Numbered from the stretch's first letter, positions 33,208 to 42,806 are shown. The stretch: DNA of 64,000 bases from Propionibacteriaceae bacterium (GCA_031266665.1 JAISAO010000071.1:1-64000); one strand, 5' to 3'. Numbers and translations: made by a program. Notes: generated from the letters alone by a model not told the origin.

Positions 33208-35660
33208 TGACCGCCAAACGCTCGAAGCGCTCGAAGCGCTCGAACAGTGCCGGCCCGACGGCCGCCACCCGCTCGAACCGCTCCGCCCGCTCCACCCGCC
33301 CGAACAACGCCACTTCGACGGCGTCCGCCAGCCGCCCCAGTCGGGCCACCTTGTTGGCCGCCACCAGTCATTCGAATAGCGCCAGCGTGACCGCCGGCCG
33401 TCTGAACCGCTCCGGCCTGCTCGACCTGGGGGCCATGGTCGTGTTGCTGGCGGCCGGGCTGGCCGGCTTCTGGCCGGTCTTCGCCGGCCCCGGCTTCGTG
33501 CCGGCGGCCGGCGTCGGCCTGGCCCTGGGGGTGGCGGTGGCCGGGTTGTCCGCCTGGCGGCGCTGGAACACCGCTCTAACCGCCCTGGCGGTGGTGGTGG
33601 CCTATTTCCTGGGCGGTGCCGCCGGCCTGCCGGAGCGGGCCATCGGCCACGTCCTGCCCGGTCTGGCGACCCTGCGGGGGCTGGTCTTCGGGCCGGTCGA
33701 GGTGTGGCGCCAATTCCTCACCGCCACCACGCCGCTGGACAGCTTCGCCGGCCTCAAGCTGGTCCCCTACCTGGTCGGGCTGCTGGGCGGTGTGACCTGT
33801 CTGACGGCCGCCTGGCGGGCGCGACCGGCCGCCTGGGCGCTGCTGCCGGCCGCTGTGGTCTTCGTCGGCGTCATCGTCTTGGGCACGACCGAGGCCTTCC
33901 AGCCGACCGCCCAAAGCCTGGTTTGGCTGGCCGTGGCCCTGGTCTGGCTGGCCTGGCGGCGGCGGACGGCCCAGCCTCAGGCGGCGGCCGAGAGCCGGGC
34001 GGCCCGGCGGGCGCGCTGGCTGGGCCTGGCCCTGATCCTGGCTGTGGCCGGCGGTGCCGGTCTGGCCGGACCGGTCCTGAGCGGCGACCAGCCTCGGCTG
34101 GCGGCCCGTTCCCAGGTGGTGCCGCCGCTGGACCTACGGGCCTACGCCTCGCCCCTGACCTGGTTCAGGGCCTACACCGACCAGCAAGCCGAGACCGCCC
34201 TGTTCAGCGTCAGCGGCTGGCCGGAGGGTGCCCGGCTGCGCCTGGCCGTGATGGACGCCTTCGACGGCATGGTGATGAACGTCTCCAGCCAGTCGCGCGA
34301 CGCCCGCTACGACCGGGTGGGGCCCCGGTTGGGCCGCCCCGGCCAGACGCCGGCCGACAGCCAGGTCGAGGTCACGGTCGAGTCCTACCGGGGGGTCTGG
34401 GCACCGGGGGTCAGCCAGTTGCGCACGGCCGAGTTCGCCGGCCCCAGGGCCGAGGCCCTGGCCGCCGCGCTGTATTACAACGCCGACGCCGACGCCCTGG
34501 TCGACCCGGCCGGATTGACGACCGGCGATAGCCTGACCCTGGGCGTGGCCCTGGCCTCGGTGGGGCCGGAGCAGGCCCGGGACCACGCCGTCGACCAGAC
34601 GGTCGACCAGCCCCGGCCGCTGCAGGTCCCCGACGCCGTCACCGAAATGGGCTCGCGGCTGAGCGGCGACGCTCGCGACGGCTTCGAACAGGTCCAGAAC
34701 ATCACCGCCGGGCTGTCCCAGTCGGGCTTCTTCTCGCACGGCCTGGAGTCGCAGGAGGCCTCCCAGCCGGGCCACTCCAGCCGCCGGCTGGCCGACCTGC
34801 TGGCCAACCCCGACCGGATGGTGGGCGACGACGAGCAATACGCCGTGGCCGCCTGCCTGATGCTGCGCCAGCTCGGCCTGCCGGCCCGGGTGGTGATGGG
34901 CTTCTGGCCCGACGACCAGTCCCAAATCCGGGACGGCGTCTGGACGGTCACCGGGTCCGACGTCCACGCCTGGGTCGAGGTGCCCTTCGTCGGCCTCGGC
35001 TGGGTGCCTTTCGACCCGGTGCCGGACGAGGACCAAGAGCCGATGGAGGAGACCCCGCAGTCGCACTCCGAGCCCAAGCCGCAAATCCTGCAACCGCCGC
35101 CGCCGGCCGACGAGCCGGAGGCCGACGAGCCGGAGAACCTGCCCGACGACCGCCGTTCGGAGGAGGACAAGCCCAAGGCCTTCGACTGGCGGCGGGTGTT
35201 GGCCTGGGCCGGCGCCGGGGCCGGGGCATTGCTCTTGTTGGCGGGGCCGCCGTTGTTGATCGCCGCCCTCAAGCGCCATCGCCGCCAGCGGCGGCAGCGG
35301 GCGACTGACCTGTCGGCCCGGCTGGTCGGCGGTTGGCAGGAGCTATTGGACCGGGCGGCCGACCTCGGCACGGTGGTGCCGGCGGCCGCCACCCGGCGCG
35401 AGGCCGGCCGGCTGCTGGCCGCCCGACACCGCCGGGCCGAGGGTCTGGAGGCGTTGGCCGCCAGGGCCGACCGGGCCGTCTTCGCCGCCGCTCCTCCCAG
35501 CTCGGACGAGGCCGGCGCCTACTGGGAAGCCGTGGCCGGCGCCCGCCAGGCCCTCGGCCGCTCACTCTCCCGGCGACGGCGGGCGCGGGCGGCCTGGGCG
35601 CTGGTCTCCCTGCGCCGCCATCCCCGTCCCACCGTCGCGTTGGAGGAGGTCGCCGTATGA
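33207..35660 (+). CDS. Membrane transglutaminase-like protein (TgpA type)
   Basis: 817 residues. A Ser/Arg/Asn-rich N-terminal tail (about 1-65) precedes several membrane helices (70-300), an outer transglutaminase-like domain and a further helix near 675. The catalytic triad is visible: Cys in EQYAVAACLMLRQLGLPARV (near 550), His in DVHAWVEVPF (near 585), Asp in GWVPFDPVPDED (near 600). Enzymes of this type may cross-link or process envelope proteins. It forms the third gene of the MoxR-DUF58-TgpA set. An acidic linker (about 605-660) separates the domain from the last helix. Confidence 0.9.
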   Translation: MTAKRSKRSKRSNSAGPTAATRSNRSARSTRPNNATSTASASRPSRATLLAATSHSNSASVTAGRLNRSGLLDLGAMVVLLAAGLAGFWPVFAGPGFVPAAGVGLALGVAVAGLSAWRRWNTALTALAVVVAYFLGGAAGLPERAIGHVLPGLATLRGLVFGPVEVWRQFLTATTPLDSFAGLKLVPYLVGLLGGVTCLTAAWRARPAAWALLPAAVVFVGVIVLGTTEAFQPTAQSLVWLAVALVWLAWRRRTAQPQAAAESRAARRARWLGLALILAVAGGAGLAGPVLSGDQPRLAARSQVVPPLDLRAYASPLTWFRAYTDQQAETALFSVSGWPEGARLRLAVMDAFDGMVMNVSSQSRDARYDRVGPRLGRPGQTPADSQVEVTVESYRGVWAPGVSQLRTAEFAGPRAEALAAALYYNADADALVDPAGLTTGDSLTLGVALASVGPEQARDHAVDQTVDQPRPLQVPDAVTEMGSRLSGDARDGFEQVQNITAGLSQSGFFSHGLESQEASQPGHSSRRLADLLANPDRMVGDDEQYAVAACLMLRQLGLPARVVMGFWPDDQSQIRDGVWTVTGSDVHAWVEVPFVGLGWVPFDPVPDEDQEPMEETPQSHSEPKPQILQPPPPADEPEADEPENLPDDRRSEEDKPKAFDWRRVLAWAGAGAGALLLLAGPPLLIAALKRHRRQRRQRATDLSARLVGGWQELLDRAADLGTVVPAAATRREAGRLLAARHRRAEGLEALAARADRAVFAAAPPSSDEAGAYWEAVAGARQALGRSLSRRRRARAAWALVSLRRHPRPTVALEEVAV

Positions 35661-35743
35661 GTCGGTCGCTCTGCCGCCACCGGGCGTTGATCTGCCGGCG
35701 CCGATGTTCCCGTCCTGTCGTCGTGTTGGAGGAGGTCGTATGA
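35657..35743 (+). CDS. 28-codon linker ORF duplicating the preceding gene's end
   Basis: ATG overlaps the transglutaminase stop (ATGA) and its own stop overlaps the next FHA gene's ATG in the same way. It has its own GGAGGAGGTCG Shine-Dalgarno. Its end, CSRPVVVLEEVV, echoes the end of the transglutaminase, HPRPTVALEEVAV, so this looks like a tandem duplication of about 85 bp that copied a termination-reinitiation site. Probably no separate function. Confidence 0.5.
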   Translation: MSRSLCRHRALICRRRCSRPVVVLEEVV

Positions 35744-37188
35744 GTCAGCCGGTGGTCGACTGCCAGCGTTGTGGCCGACCGCTCGAGGCCGGGTCGCAGG
35801 GCTGTGACTGCGGCGGCGTGCCAGCGGTCCGCCTTCAGGACGCCGCCACGACCCTCAAGGCCCCAGCGGCCCCGGGCCGGGCCGGGCTGATCACGGCGGT
35901 GCCCGGGGTCGTCCGCCGCGACCGGCCGGCCGCCGCCGCGCCGCCCGCCCGGCCGATGATCGCGGTGCCGCCGCCGCTGCTGGCGGTCCAGGCCGGCCCC
36001 AAAGGGTTGCCGCCGCCCCCCGGATTGCCGCCCCGCGGGTTCGTCCCGCCGCCGCCCGTCGGGTTCGTCCCGCCGTCAGTGGTTCCGGTTGTGCCGCCGC
36101 CGTCAGTGGTTCCGGTCGCGCCGTCACCGCTGGTCTCGCTGGCCGCTGTGCCGCAGACGCCAGTGGTCTCATCGGTCATCTCGCCAGTGGCCCCGGCGGT
36201 CGTGCCGTCGCCGCCTCAGGCGGCCTCGCCCTGGGCCGCGCCGCCGCCGGCCGCTTTGGTCCCGCCGCCCCCGCCGCCGGGACTGGCCGCGCCTTTCTCG
36301 GACGCCGCTGGGCCGGCCGCCCCGGGAGGGAGGCTCGTCCCGCCGCCGCCCCCGCCGCCTTGGCCCGTGGTCGCGTCGCCGCCGGCCGCCGCGCCGCCGT
36401 GGGAGGTCGCCGGGTCGCCGGGCTCTACTGGGCAGCCGCCGGCCCCGTCGTGGACCGCCGGGCCGGCGCTACCGGGCTCGGCCTCGCCGGCCTCGGTGGC
36501 GGTCCTCACGCCGCCCCCGCCGCCGGGCTGGGACGCCGCCCGGCCGCCCGGGGCGGGGCCGACACCTTGGGCCGCCGCCCCCGGAGGGCTGCCGTCCCTG
36601 CCGCCCTGGGCCGTCCCCGCCGTCCCGCCGCCGGACCCGGCCCCGCCGTGGGCCGTTCAGCCGTCGGACCAAGTCGTGCCACCGTGGGCCGCCGGCCCGT
36701 CGCTGACGCCCCCGCCGCCCCCGGCCGTGGCCGTGGCGGCGCCGCTAGCCGCTCCCGCCGGACTGCCCTCAGCACTGCCGCCGGCCCGGCCGGACGACCC
36801 AGACGAGTCGGACGAGGAGGCCGTGACCCACCTGTCCTGGTCGGCGGTGGCGGCCCCGCCGGCCGGCGTCCAATTCCAGTTCGCGGACGGTCGGCGGGTG
36901 GCGGTGACCGGCCCCGGGCTGATCGGGCGTGACCCGGTGGCCCGCGACGGCGCCCAGGCGGTGGTGCTGGACGACCCCGGCCACTCGATCTCCAAGACCC
37001 ACCTGGAGTTCGGCCTCGACCAGGGCCGGCCCTGGGTCAAAGACCGGGGCTCGACCAACGGTTCGACCATCACCCGGCCGGGCCAGTCGGCCCAACGGTT
37101 GGAGCCCAAGACCCAGGTCTACGTGGCGGCCGGAGACATCATCGGTTGCGGCCATAGCCGCTTCGAGGTTTGGCCGGGGCCGACATGA
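35740..37188 (+). CDS. Zinc-ribbon and FHA-domain protein
   Basis: 482 residues from the ATG at 35740, which has GGAGGAGG 5 bp upstream. A short zinc ribbon (CQRCGRPLEAGSQGCDCGG, about 7-25) is followed by some 330 Pro/Ala-rich residues and a C-terminal FHA domain (about 378-474) with IGRDPVARDG, HSISKTHLEF and DRGSTNGSTI (the conserved GR, SxxH and N). FHA domains bind phosphothreonine, so this is a likely target or adaptor for the kinase at 40038, reset by the PP2C phosphatase next door. It overlaps both neighbours by ATGA. Confidence 0.88.
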   Translation: MSQPVVDCQRCGRPLEAGSQGCDCGGVPAVRLQDAATTLKAPAAPGRAGLITAVPGVVRRDRPAAAAPPARPMIAVPPPLLAVQAGPKGLPPPPGLPPRGFVPPPPVGFVPPSVVPVVPPPSVVPVAPSPLVSLAAVPQTPVVSSVISPVAPAVVPSPPQAASPWAAPPPAALVPPPPPPGLAAPFSDAAGPAAPGGRLVPPPPPPPWPVVASPPAAAPPWEVAGSPGSTGQPPAPSWTAGPALPGSASPASVAVLTPPPPPGWDAARPPGAGPTPWAAAPGGLPSLPPWAVPAVPPPDPAPPWAVQPSDQVVPPWAAGPSLTPPPPPAVAVAAPLAAPAGLPSALPPARPDDPDESDEEAVTHLSWSAVAAPPAGVQFQFADGRRVAVTGPGLIGRDPVARDGAQAVVLDDPGHSISKTHLEFGLDQGRPWVKDRGSTNGSTITRPGQSAQRLEPKTQVYVAAGDIIGCGHSRFEVWPGPT

Positions 37189-38030
37189 CCGGGCCGGCCT
37201 TTCCCCAGCTCCAAGTCGCCCAGGGGACGCACCCGGGGCGGCGCCGGCGTCTCAACGAGGACGCCGTGGTGGCCAGTTTCCCCTGCTTCCTGGTGGCCGA
37301 CGGCATGGGCGGCCACGACCGGGGCGAGCGGGCCAGCGCCATCGTGGTCGAGGAGCTGGGGGCCCTGGCCGGACGGGTCGACCTGGGCGTCGAAGAGGTC
37401 CGCGACAGCTTGGCCCAAGCCCGGCGGCGGATCGCCCAGGTGGCCGGACGCGACCAGCGGCACGCCCCCGGCACCACCGTCAGCGGCATTGTGCTGGTGG
37501 TCTTGGAGGGCGAGCCCTACTGGCTGGTGGTCAACCTGGGCGACTCGCGCACCTATCGGCTGAGCCGCGGCCGGCTGGAACAGATCTCGGTCGACCACTC
37601 CGAGGTCCAGGAATTGTTGGACGGCGGCCGGATAGACGACGACCAGGCGCGTAACTATTTCCGCCGCCACGTCGTCACCCGCGTCCTGGGGGCCGGCATC
37701 GTCGAGCAGCCCGACTACTGGCTGTTGCCGCCGGAGCCGGAGGAGCGCTGGCTGATCTGCTCGGACGGGCTGACCGGCGAGCTGCCCGACCAACACTTGA
37801 TGGCCGTCCTGAGCGACCAGCCGACGCCGCAGGGGGCGGTCGACGTCCTGCTGGCGGCCGCTCTGGAAGCCGGCGCCAGAGACAATGTCTCTTTGATTGT
37901 GGTGGACGCCTGCCAGCCGTCGGCCGCGGACGACTTGGCTCCCACGGTCGAGGAGATAGCCGCTGCGGGCGCGGCCGGCGAGGTCGACGACGACACCGTG
38001 CCCATGCCCGTGACAGGGCGGGCGCCATGA
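37185..38030 (+). CDS. PP2C-family serine/threonine phosphatase
   Basis: 281 residues from the ATG at 37185, which overlaps the upstream stop. PP2C metal- and phosphate-binding motifs are in order: RRRLNEDAVV, FLVADGMGGHDRGERAS, LVVNLGDSRTYRLSRG, WLICSDGLTGE and GARDNVSLIVV. No membrane helix, so it is cytosolic, unlike mycobacterial PstP. The obvious partner is the Ser/Thr kinase three genes on; together with four FHA proteins they form a local phospho-signalling unit inside the secretion operon. Confidence 0.95.
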   Translation: MTGPAFPQLQVAQGTHPGRRRRLNEDAVVASFPCFLVADGMGGHDRGERASAIVVEELGALAGRVDLGVEEVRDSLAQARRRIAQVAGRDQRHAPGTTVSGIVLVVLEGEPYWLVVNLGDSRTYRLSRGRLEQISVDHSEVQELLDGGRIDDDQARNYFRRHVVTRVLGAGIVEQPDYWLLPPEPEERWLICSDGLTGELPDQHLMAVLSDQPTPQGAVDVLLAAALEAGARDNVSLIVVDACQPSAADDLAPTVEEIAAAGAAGEVDDDTVPMPVTGRAP

Positions 38031-38179
38031 CCGGCCGCCATACCGCCGGGACCGCCGGGGCGGGCGTCGCCGCCGAGCCTGTGATCGGTCGCGCCCTGAT
38101 CAGCCGCCGCGCCGCCGGGGCCGTGGCGGCGGACGGGGCGATCACCGCCGCCGTGCCTTTGATAGGTCGAACATTATGA
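38027..38179 (+). CDS. 50-codon Ala-rich linker ORF
   Basis: Starts on ATGA overlapping the phosphatase stop and ends on ATGA overlapping the next FHA gene, so ribosomes could pass through it. The product (MTGRHTAGTAGAGVAAEPVI ... AVPLIGRTL) is Ala/Gly-rich with no recognisable domain. The double overlap shows the frame is kept; whether the peptide matters is unknown. Confidence 0.5.
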   Translation: MTGRHTAGTAGAGVAAEPVIGRALISRRAAGAVAADGAITAAVPLIGRTL

Positions 38180-40041
38180 CAACCCGCTATGCCGTCGGAG
38201 CCTGGTTGGCGCTAGTCGCCCCCCGGGCCTGCGCCCTGCTGCCCGCCACCACCGAGGCCGACCGGGCCGACCGGCTGTGGGCCGCCCTGGCGGCCCAGGA
38301 CGGTTTCGACGCCGTCTTCGGCCGCCTGATCGAGGGCAATCTGGCCGACCTGCCGTCCTTCGCCCTGGCCGTGCTGGGGCCCGAGGACTGCCGGCTGGCG
38401 GTCCGGGGGCCGCTGCGGGTGACCCTGGAGACGGCTCAGGGCGAGATCCGCCGAGACGGCCGCCGAGTCGCCACCTGGCGCGAGGACAGCGTGGCCGGCC
38501 CGGTCCGGCTGCGCCTGGAGGCCATCGACCAGCCGGGCGGCCAGGAGCTGGGGCTGGAGTCGGGCCAGGTGCTGGCCGCCTGGGTGGAGCTGGACCCGGC
38601 CGAGCCAACGCCGGACCTAGCGGCGCCGCCGGCCCGGCGGGCGGCGGAGGGGGCGGACCCGTCCGCGCTCGCGCCGTCCGCGCCCGCGTCTTCTGGGTCC
38701 AAACCCGCGTCGTCCGCCCCAGGGTCGTCCGCCACGTCGTCCGCGTCTTCCGAGTCCGCCCCAGGGTCGACCGAGGAGGTGTCGTCTGAGTCCACGCCGG
38801 ACCGCGCGCCCGCGCTGTCCGGGTCCGCGCCCGCGCCGCTCACGTCGTCCGTGCCGTCCGCGTCCCAGCCCGGTTCGGCCGCCGTCGTGCCGTCCGCGCC
38901 CGCATCGCCCGTGCCCACACTCGGGGCGTCCGGGTCTGCGTCGTCCGGGTCCGAGCCGCGCGTGCCCGCGTCGTCCGAGTCTGAGCCCGCGTCGTCCGCG
39001 TCCCAGCTCGGTTCGGCCGTGCCCGCGTCAGTGCCGCCCACGTTTGCGTACGTGCCGTCTGCGCCAGCGCTGCTCGTGCCCGGTCCGACCGCCGTCGTGT
39101 CGTCCGTGCCCGGGTATCCGATCGCGCCGGTTCCGGTCCCGCCAGACCCGCCGCCGGTCCCGGCCGAGCACAGCGGGCAGACGACCTATCTGCCCCTGGA
39201 CGACGACTCTTGGAGCCAGGCGGGCGGCGACGGGCCGGGCGGCTACGACCGCCTCTTCGACCCCTTCGACCAACCCACCCGGCTGTCGACGACCGAGGCC
39301 GCCGGCCCTGGCCAGCCGCCCCCGGCGCCGCCGCCCCCGGCGACCCCAGTACCGCCGCCTCCCGCCGCCCAGACCGAGGACGACTGGGGGGACGACCACG
39401 ACGGTATGACGGTGGCCAGTTTCAGCCTGGCCGCCCCGCCGCCCGGCTCTGCCGTGCCGCCAGACGCCGCCGTGCCTTTCCCGGGTGCCGTTCCCTCCCC
39501 GGGCGTTGCGCCTTTCCCGGGCGCCGCACCCTCCCCCTATCCGTCCCGCCAGACCGCCGCTGCCGCCGCCGCGCCGGGGCAGGCCACCGTCTTGGCCCGT
39601 TTGTGCGCCGCCTGCGGACGGCCCAACTCGACCCTGCGCCCCCAGTGCGCCGGCTGCGGACAACCGCTGGGCGGCGACGCCCGGCGCATTCCGAGGCCGG
39701 TGTTGGGCCAGCTCAAGCTCTCGACCGGGGAGCTGATCCCGCTGGACCGGCCGGTCGTCTTCGGGCGCCGCCCCAAGGCGGCCCGCTTCTCCAACGCCGA
39801 CCTGCCCCGCCTGGTGGCGGTCAACGGCCCCCGCCAAGACATCTCGCGCTCCCACTTCAAGATCGACTTGGACGAGTGGAGCGTGTTGGCGTCCGACGCC
39901 GGCTCGACCAACGGCACGGTCCTGCGCCGGGCCGGCCAGCCGGACCGCCGACTACGGCCGGGCGAGCAGGTGGTGGCCCAGGCCGGCGACCTCTACGACT
40001 TGGGCGACGGCGTGACCATCAAGGTGGTGGAATTGGCATGA
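38176..40041 (+). CDS. Second zinc-ribbon and FHA-domain protein, Ser/Pro-rich
   Basis: 621 residues. The N-terminal 150 residues form a globular part (WLALVAPRACALLPATTEAD) of no known family. Then come about 320 low-complexity residues rich in Ser, Ala and Pro, a zinc ribbon (CAACGRPNSTLRPQCAGCG, near 476-494) and a C-terminal FHA domain (about 510-620) with FGRRPKAARF, DISRSHFKID and SDAGSTNGTVL. Layout resembles the 35740 protein with the ribbon moved next to the FHA domain. It overlaps the kinase start by ATGA. The Ser/Thr-rich middle is a plausible phosphorylation region. Confidence 0.87.
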   Translation: MTTRYAVGAWLALVAPRACALLPATTEADRADRLWAALAAQDGFDAVFGRLIEGNLADLPSFALAVLGPEDCRLAVRGPLRVTLETAQGEIRRDGRRVATWREDSVAGPVRLRLEAIDQPGGQELGLESGQVLAAWVELDPAEPTPDLAAPPARRAAEGADPSALAPSAPASSGSKPASSAPGSSATSSASSESAPGSTEEVSSESTPDRAPALSGSAPAPLTSSVPSASQPGSAAVVPSAPASPVPTLGASGSASSGSEPRVPASSESEPASSASQLGSAVPASVPPTFAYVPSAPALLVPGPTAVVSSVPGYPIAPVPVPPDPPPVPAEHSGQTTYLPLDDDSWSQAGGDGPGGYDRLFDPFDQPTRLSTTEAAGPGQPPPAPPPPATPVPPPPAAQTEDDWGDDHDGMTVASFSLAAPPPGSAVPPDAAVPFPGAVPSPGVAPFPGAAPSPYPSRQTAAAAAAPGQATVLARLCAACGRPNSTLRPQCAGCGQPLGGDARRIPRPVLGQLKLSTGELIPLDRPVVFGRRPKAARFSNADLPRLVAVNGPRQDISRSHFKIDLDEWSVLASDAGSTNGTVLRRAGQPDRRLRPGEQVVAQAGDLYDLGDGVTIKVVELA

Positions 40042-41792
40042 GCCCGGCCAAACGCGCCTCCGTGCCGCCGGTCATCCCCGGCTACGAGCCCCAGAACCTG
40101 CCCGGCAAAGACCACAACCTGATCGGCCAGGGCGGCTTCGCCGACGTCTTCTTGTACCGCCAGTCCAACACCCGGCGCAATGTGGCAATTAAAGTCTTGT
40201 TGGCCGAGGCGGTCGACCAGGGGGCCGCCCAACGGTTGCACGACGAGGCCAGCGTCATGGCGGGGCTGTCCCAGCACCCCAACATCGTCACCGTCTTCAC
40301 CTCCGAGACGGCCCGCGACGGCCGGCCCTGCCTGGTGATGGAGTACTACCCCCGGCCGTCTTTGGCTGAGGGTCTGCGCGGCGCCCGCCATTCGGTCATC
40401 GACGTCCTGGCCATCGGCGTACAACTGGCCGGGGCCGTCGAGTCGGCCCACCGCGTCCCCATCTTGCACCGCGACATCAAGCCGGCCAATATCCTGGTCG
40501 ACCGCTCCGGGCGGCCGATGCTGGGCGACTTCGGCATCGCCATGGAGGTGGCCCAGGCCAGCCAGCAGGCCGAGGGACTGTCCGTCCCCTTCAGCCCGCC
40601 GGAGGCCTTCGCCGACCCGCCCAAGGCCTACCCCCAGTCCGACGTCTGGGGCTTGGCCGCCACCCTCTACGCCCTGCTCAGCGGCCGGCCCCCCTTCGCC
40701 AGCCCGGGCGACAACCGGGACTACGCCATGGCCGACCGCATCTGCCACGCGCCTTACCGGCCGTTGGGCCGCCCGGACGCGCCGGCCGCGCTGGACCAGG
40801 TGCTGGCCACCGCCATGGCCAAGGACCCGGCCCACCGCTACCCCACCATGCGGGCCTTCGGCATCGCCTTGAACGGGGTCGAGGACGAGATGGGCACGGC
40901 CACCACCCGGATGGACATCATCGACGACAACCCCGACGATGACGAGGACGAGGACGAGGATGAGGAGGGCACCCGGCTGCGGCCGATCACCTCGATTGAC
41001 CCGGAGGGGCCGGCCGGCCGGCCGCCGACCGCGCCCGGACCCCTGATCGGCTGGCCCTCACTGCGAGCCGCCCCCTCGACCGGCTGGCACTCCGCCTCCG
41101 GCCCCAGCACGTACGGCGCCTCCACCTCCGGCTTATCCGGCCCTTCCGCCCCCAGCGCCCACAGCGCCTCCGGCCCGTCGCTCCCCGGCTGGGCGGCCTC
41201 CGGGCCGACTTTGGCGCCGGGCGCGCCCCCGCCCTTCGACGCCGGCTCGCAAACCGTGCTGCGGCAGGCGGTCCTGGGAGTCACGCGGCAGCGCCCGACC
41301 GCCCCGGAGTCCCCGCCCGTCCCGGATGAGCCGGTGGAGGAGCCGGAGCCGGCCCGGCCGCGCGCCTGGTGGAAGGTTTGGCTGCCACTGGCGGTGGCGG
41401 CGCTGATAGGGGTCGTCATTTGGCTCATCGTCTGGTCCAGCGGCCCCAGGACGCCCGAGGCCATCGACGGCCCCGGCCAGGCCACCAGTTCGGCCCCGGG
41501 CGAGGTCGACAACCCCCTGGGGCCGGCCGCCCCGCCCGCCCCGGCCGATCTGGTCTGCCTCAAACAGGACCAGGTGGCCCACTGCAGCTGGACCAACCTC
41601 GACCCCCAGCCCGGCGACGTCTACCGCTGGATGGTCACCAACGACCCGGCGGCGGTCTCCAACCGGGTGGCCGAAGCGGCCGCCGACGTGCCCATCCCAG
41701 AAGGCCAGTTGACGGTCTGCGTCGAGGTCGTGGTGGTCCGTTCCAACGGCGTCGGCTCGCTCGCCGCCAACACCTGCGCCCGGGCGTCATAG
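40038..41792 (+). CDS. Transmembrane serine/threonine protein kinase
   Basis: 584 residues. Complete Hanks-type kinase domain: glycine loop IGQGGFADVF (about 29-38), NVAIKVL with the ATP lysine near 51, HRDIKPANIL near 144, LGDFGIA, and SPPEAF in the activation-segment position. An acidic stretch near 295-315 and a Ser/Gly/Pro linker lead to one membrane helix (WLPLAVAALIGVVIWLIVW, about 447-465) and a small outer domain with paired cysteines, possibly FN3-like. There are no PASTA repeats, so it is not a typical PknB. It overlaps the upstream FHA gene by ATGA. Likely substrates are the FHA proteins and EssC-like ATPase of this operon. Confidence 0.95.
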   Translation: MSPAKRASVPPVIPGYEPQNLPGKDHNLIGQGGFADVFLYRQSNTRRNVAIKVLLAEAVDQGAAQRLHDEASVMAGLSQHPNIVTVFTSETARDGRPCLVMEYYPRPSLAEGLRGARHSVIDVLAIGVQLAGAVESAHRVPILHRDIKPANILVDRSGRPMLGDFGIAMEVAQASQQAEGLSVPFSPPEAFADPPKAYPQSDVWGLAATLYALLSGRPPFASPGDNRDYAMADRICHAPYRPLGRPDAPAALDQVLATAMAKDPAHRYPTMRAFGIALNGVEDEMGTATTRMDIIDDNPDDDEDEDEDEEGTRLRPITSIDPEGPAGRPPTAPGPLIGWPSLRAAPSTGWHSASGPSTYGASTSGLSGPSAPSAHSASGPSLPGWAASGPTLAPGAPPPFDAGSQTVLRQAVLGVTRQRPTAPESPPVPDEPVEEPEPARPRAWWKVWLPLAVAALIGVVIWLIVWSSGPRTPEAIDGPGQATSSAPGEVDNPLGPAAPPAPADLVCLKQDQVAHCSWTNLDPQPGDVYRWMVTNDPAAVSNRVAEAAADVPIPEGQLTVCVEVVVVRSNGVGSLAANTCARAS

Positions 41793-41828
41793 GTCCCGCC
41801 GATGCCCGCCCGCCCCGAGGAGCCCGAT

Positions 41829-42806
41829 ATGACCCAGACAGCGACCTTCCAGCTGGAACCCGAGCGGTCGCCGGAATCGGCGCGGTCGCCGGAGGCCGAG
41901 TGGCCGACGGAAGAGCCGGCGTCCGAGCCGTCGCTCACGTCTGAGCCGTCGCCCACGCCCGACTCGTCCCGAGCGGCGACCCTGCGGCTGGAGTTCGAGG
42001 GCCGGACCATCGAAGTGGCGCCCGAGGCCGCCTTCGAGATCGGCCGCGAGGCCGACCTGTCGCTGAACGGCAACCGTTTCCTGCACCGCCGCTTCCTCCG
42101 ACTGGTCTTCGAGCACGGCTTCTGGTGGCTGGTCAACGTCGGCTCGAGCCTGTCGGCCACCGTCTCCGACCCGGTCAGCGGCACCCAGGCCTGGCTCGGT
42201 CCCGGCGCCCGGCTGCCGATCACCTTCGCCCAACTGGCGGTCCAGTTCACGGCCGGCCCCTGCGCCTACGAGATCCGGCTGCGTCACGATTCGCCGCTGT
42301 GGCAGGAGCCGCTGGCCGTCGGCCCGAGCAACGGCGACACCACCGTCACCGCCTTGCCCCTGACCCCGACCCAGCGACAACTTATCGTTGCCCTGGCCGA
42401 GCCGGTGCTGCGGCGCGAGGGGGCCGGCGTCATCCACATCCCCTCCAACGCCGAGGCCGCCCGCCGCCTGGGCTGGAACATGAGCCGGTTCAACCGCAAG
42501 CTGGACAACGTCTGCGGCAAGCTCGACCGCTTGGGCGTCGACGGCATGCGCGGCGGCGTCAGCGCCCACGCCACCAACCGTCGCGCCCGCCTGATCGAGT
42601 GGGCCGTCTCGACCGGCCTGGTGACTGGGGCCGACCTGGCACTGCTCGACCAGTCGGCCGAGGCCGACGACTGGGACGACGACCAGCCGGGAGACGACGA
42701 CTGGGACGGCGACAGCCCGCCGGCCGCCGCCCGCCCCGGAAGTCCGGCCATCAGCTCGGCCGGTCCGGCCGGGCCGGCCGCCGCCCGTCCAGGGGCTCGG
42801 CCATGA
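41829..42806 (+). CDS. FHA-like protein with C-terminal winged-helix-like region
   Basis: 325 residues from the ATG at 41829, preferred because GAGGAG lies 6 bp before it; an ATG at 41802 has no such site. After a Pro/Glu/Ser-rich start comes a degenerate FHA-like domain (about 53-153: AAFEIGREADLSL, FLHRRFLRLVFEH). A helical segment follows (about 177-237: LTPTQRQLIVALAEPVL, NAEAARRLGWNMSRFNRKLD) that looks like a winged helix. The C-terminus is acidic. It overlaps the next gene by ATGA. A role in sensing phosphorylation or assembling the secretion ATPase is inferred from the neighbours. Confidence 0.8.
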   Translation: MTQTATFQLEPERSPESARSPEAEWPTEEPASEPSLTSEPSPTPDSSRAATLRLEFEGRTIEVAPEAAFEIGREADLSLNGNRFLHRRFLRLVFEHGFWWLVNVGSSLSATVSDPVSGTQAWLGPGARLPITFAQLAVQFTAGPCAYEIRLRHDSPLWQEPLAVGPSNGDTTVTALPLTPTQRQLIVALAEPVLRREGAGVIHIPSNAEAARRLGWNMSRFNRKLDNVCGKLDRLGVDGMRGGVSAHATNRRARLIEWAVSTGLVTGADLALLDQSAEADDWDDDQPGDDDWDGDSPPAAARPGSPAISSAGPAGPAAARPGARP

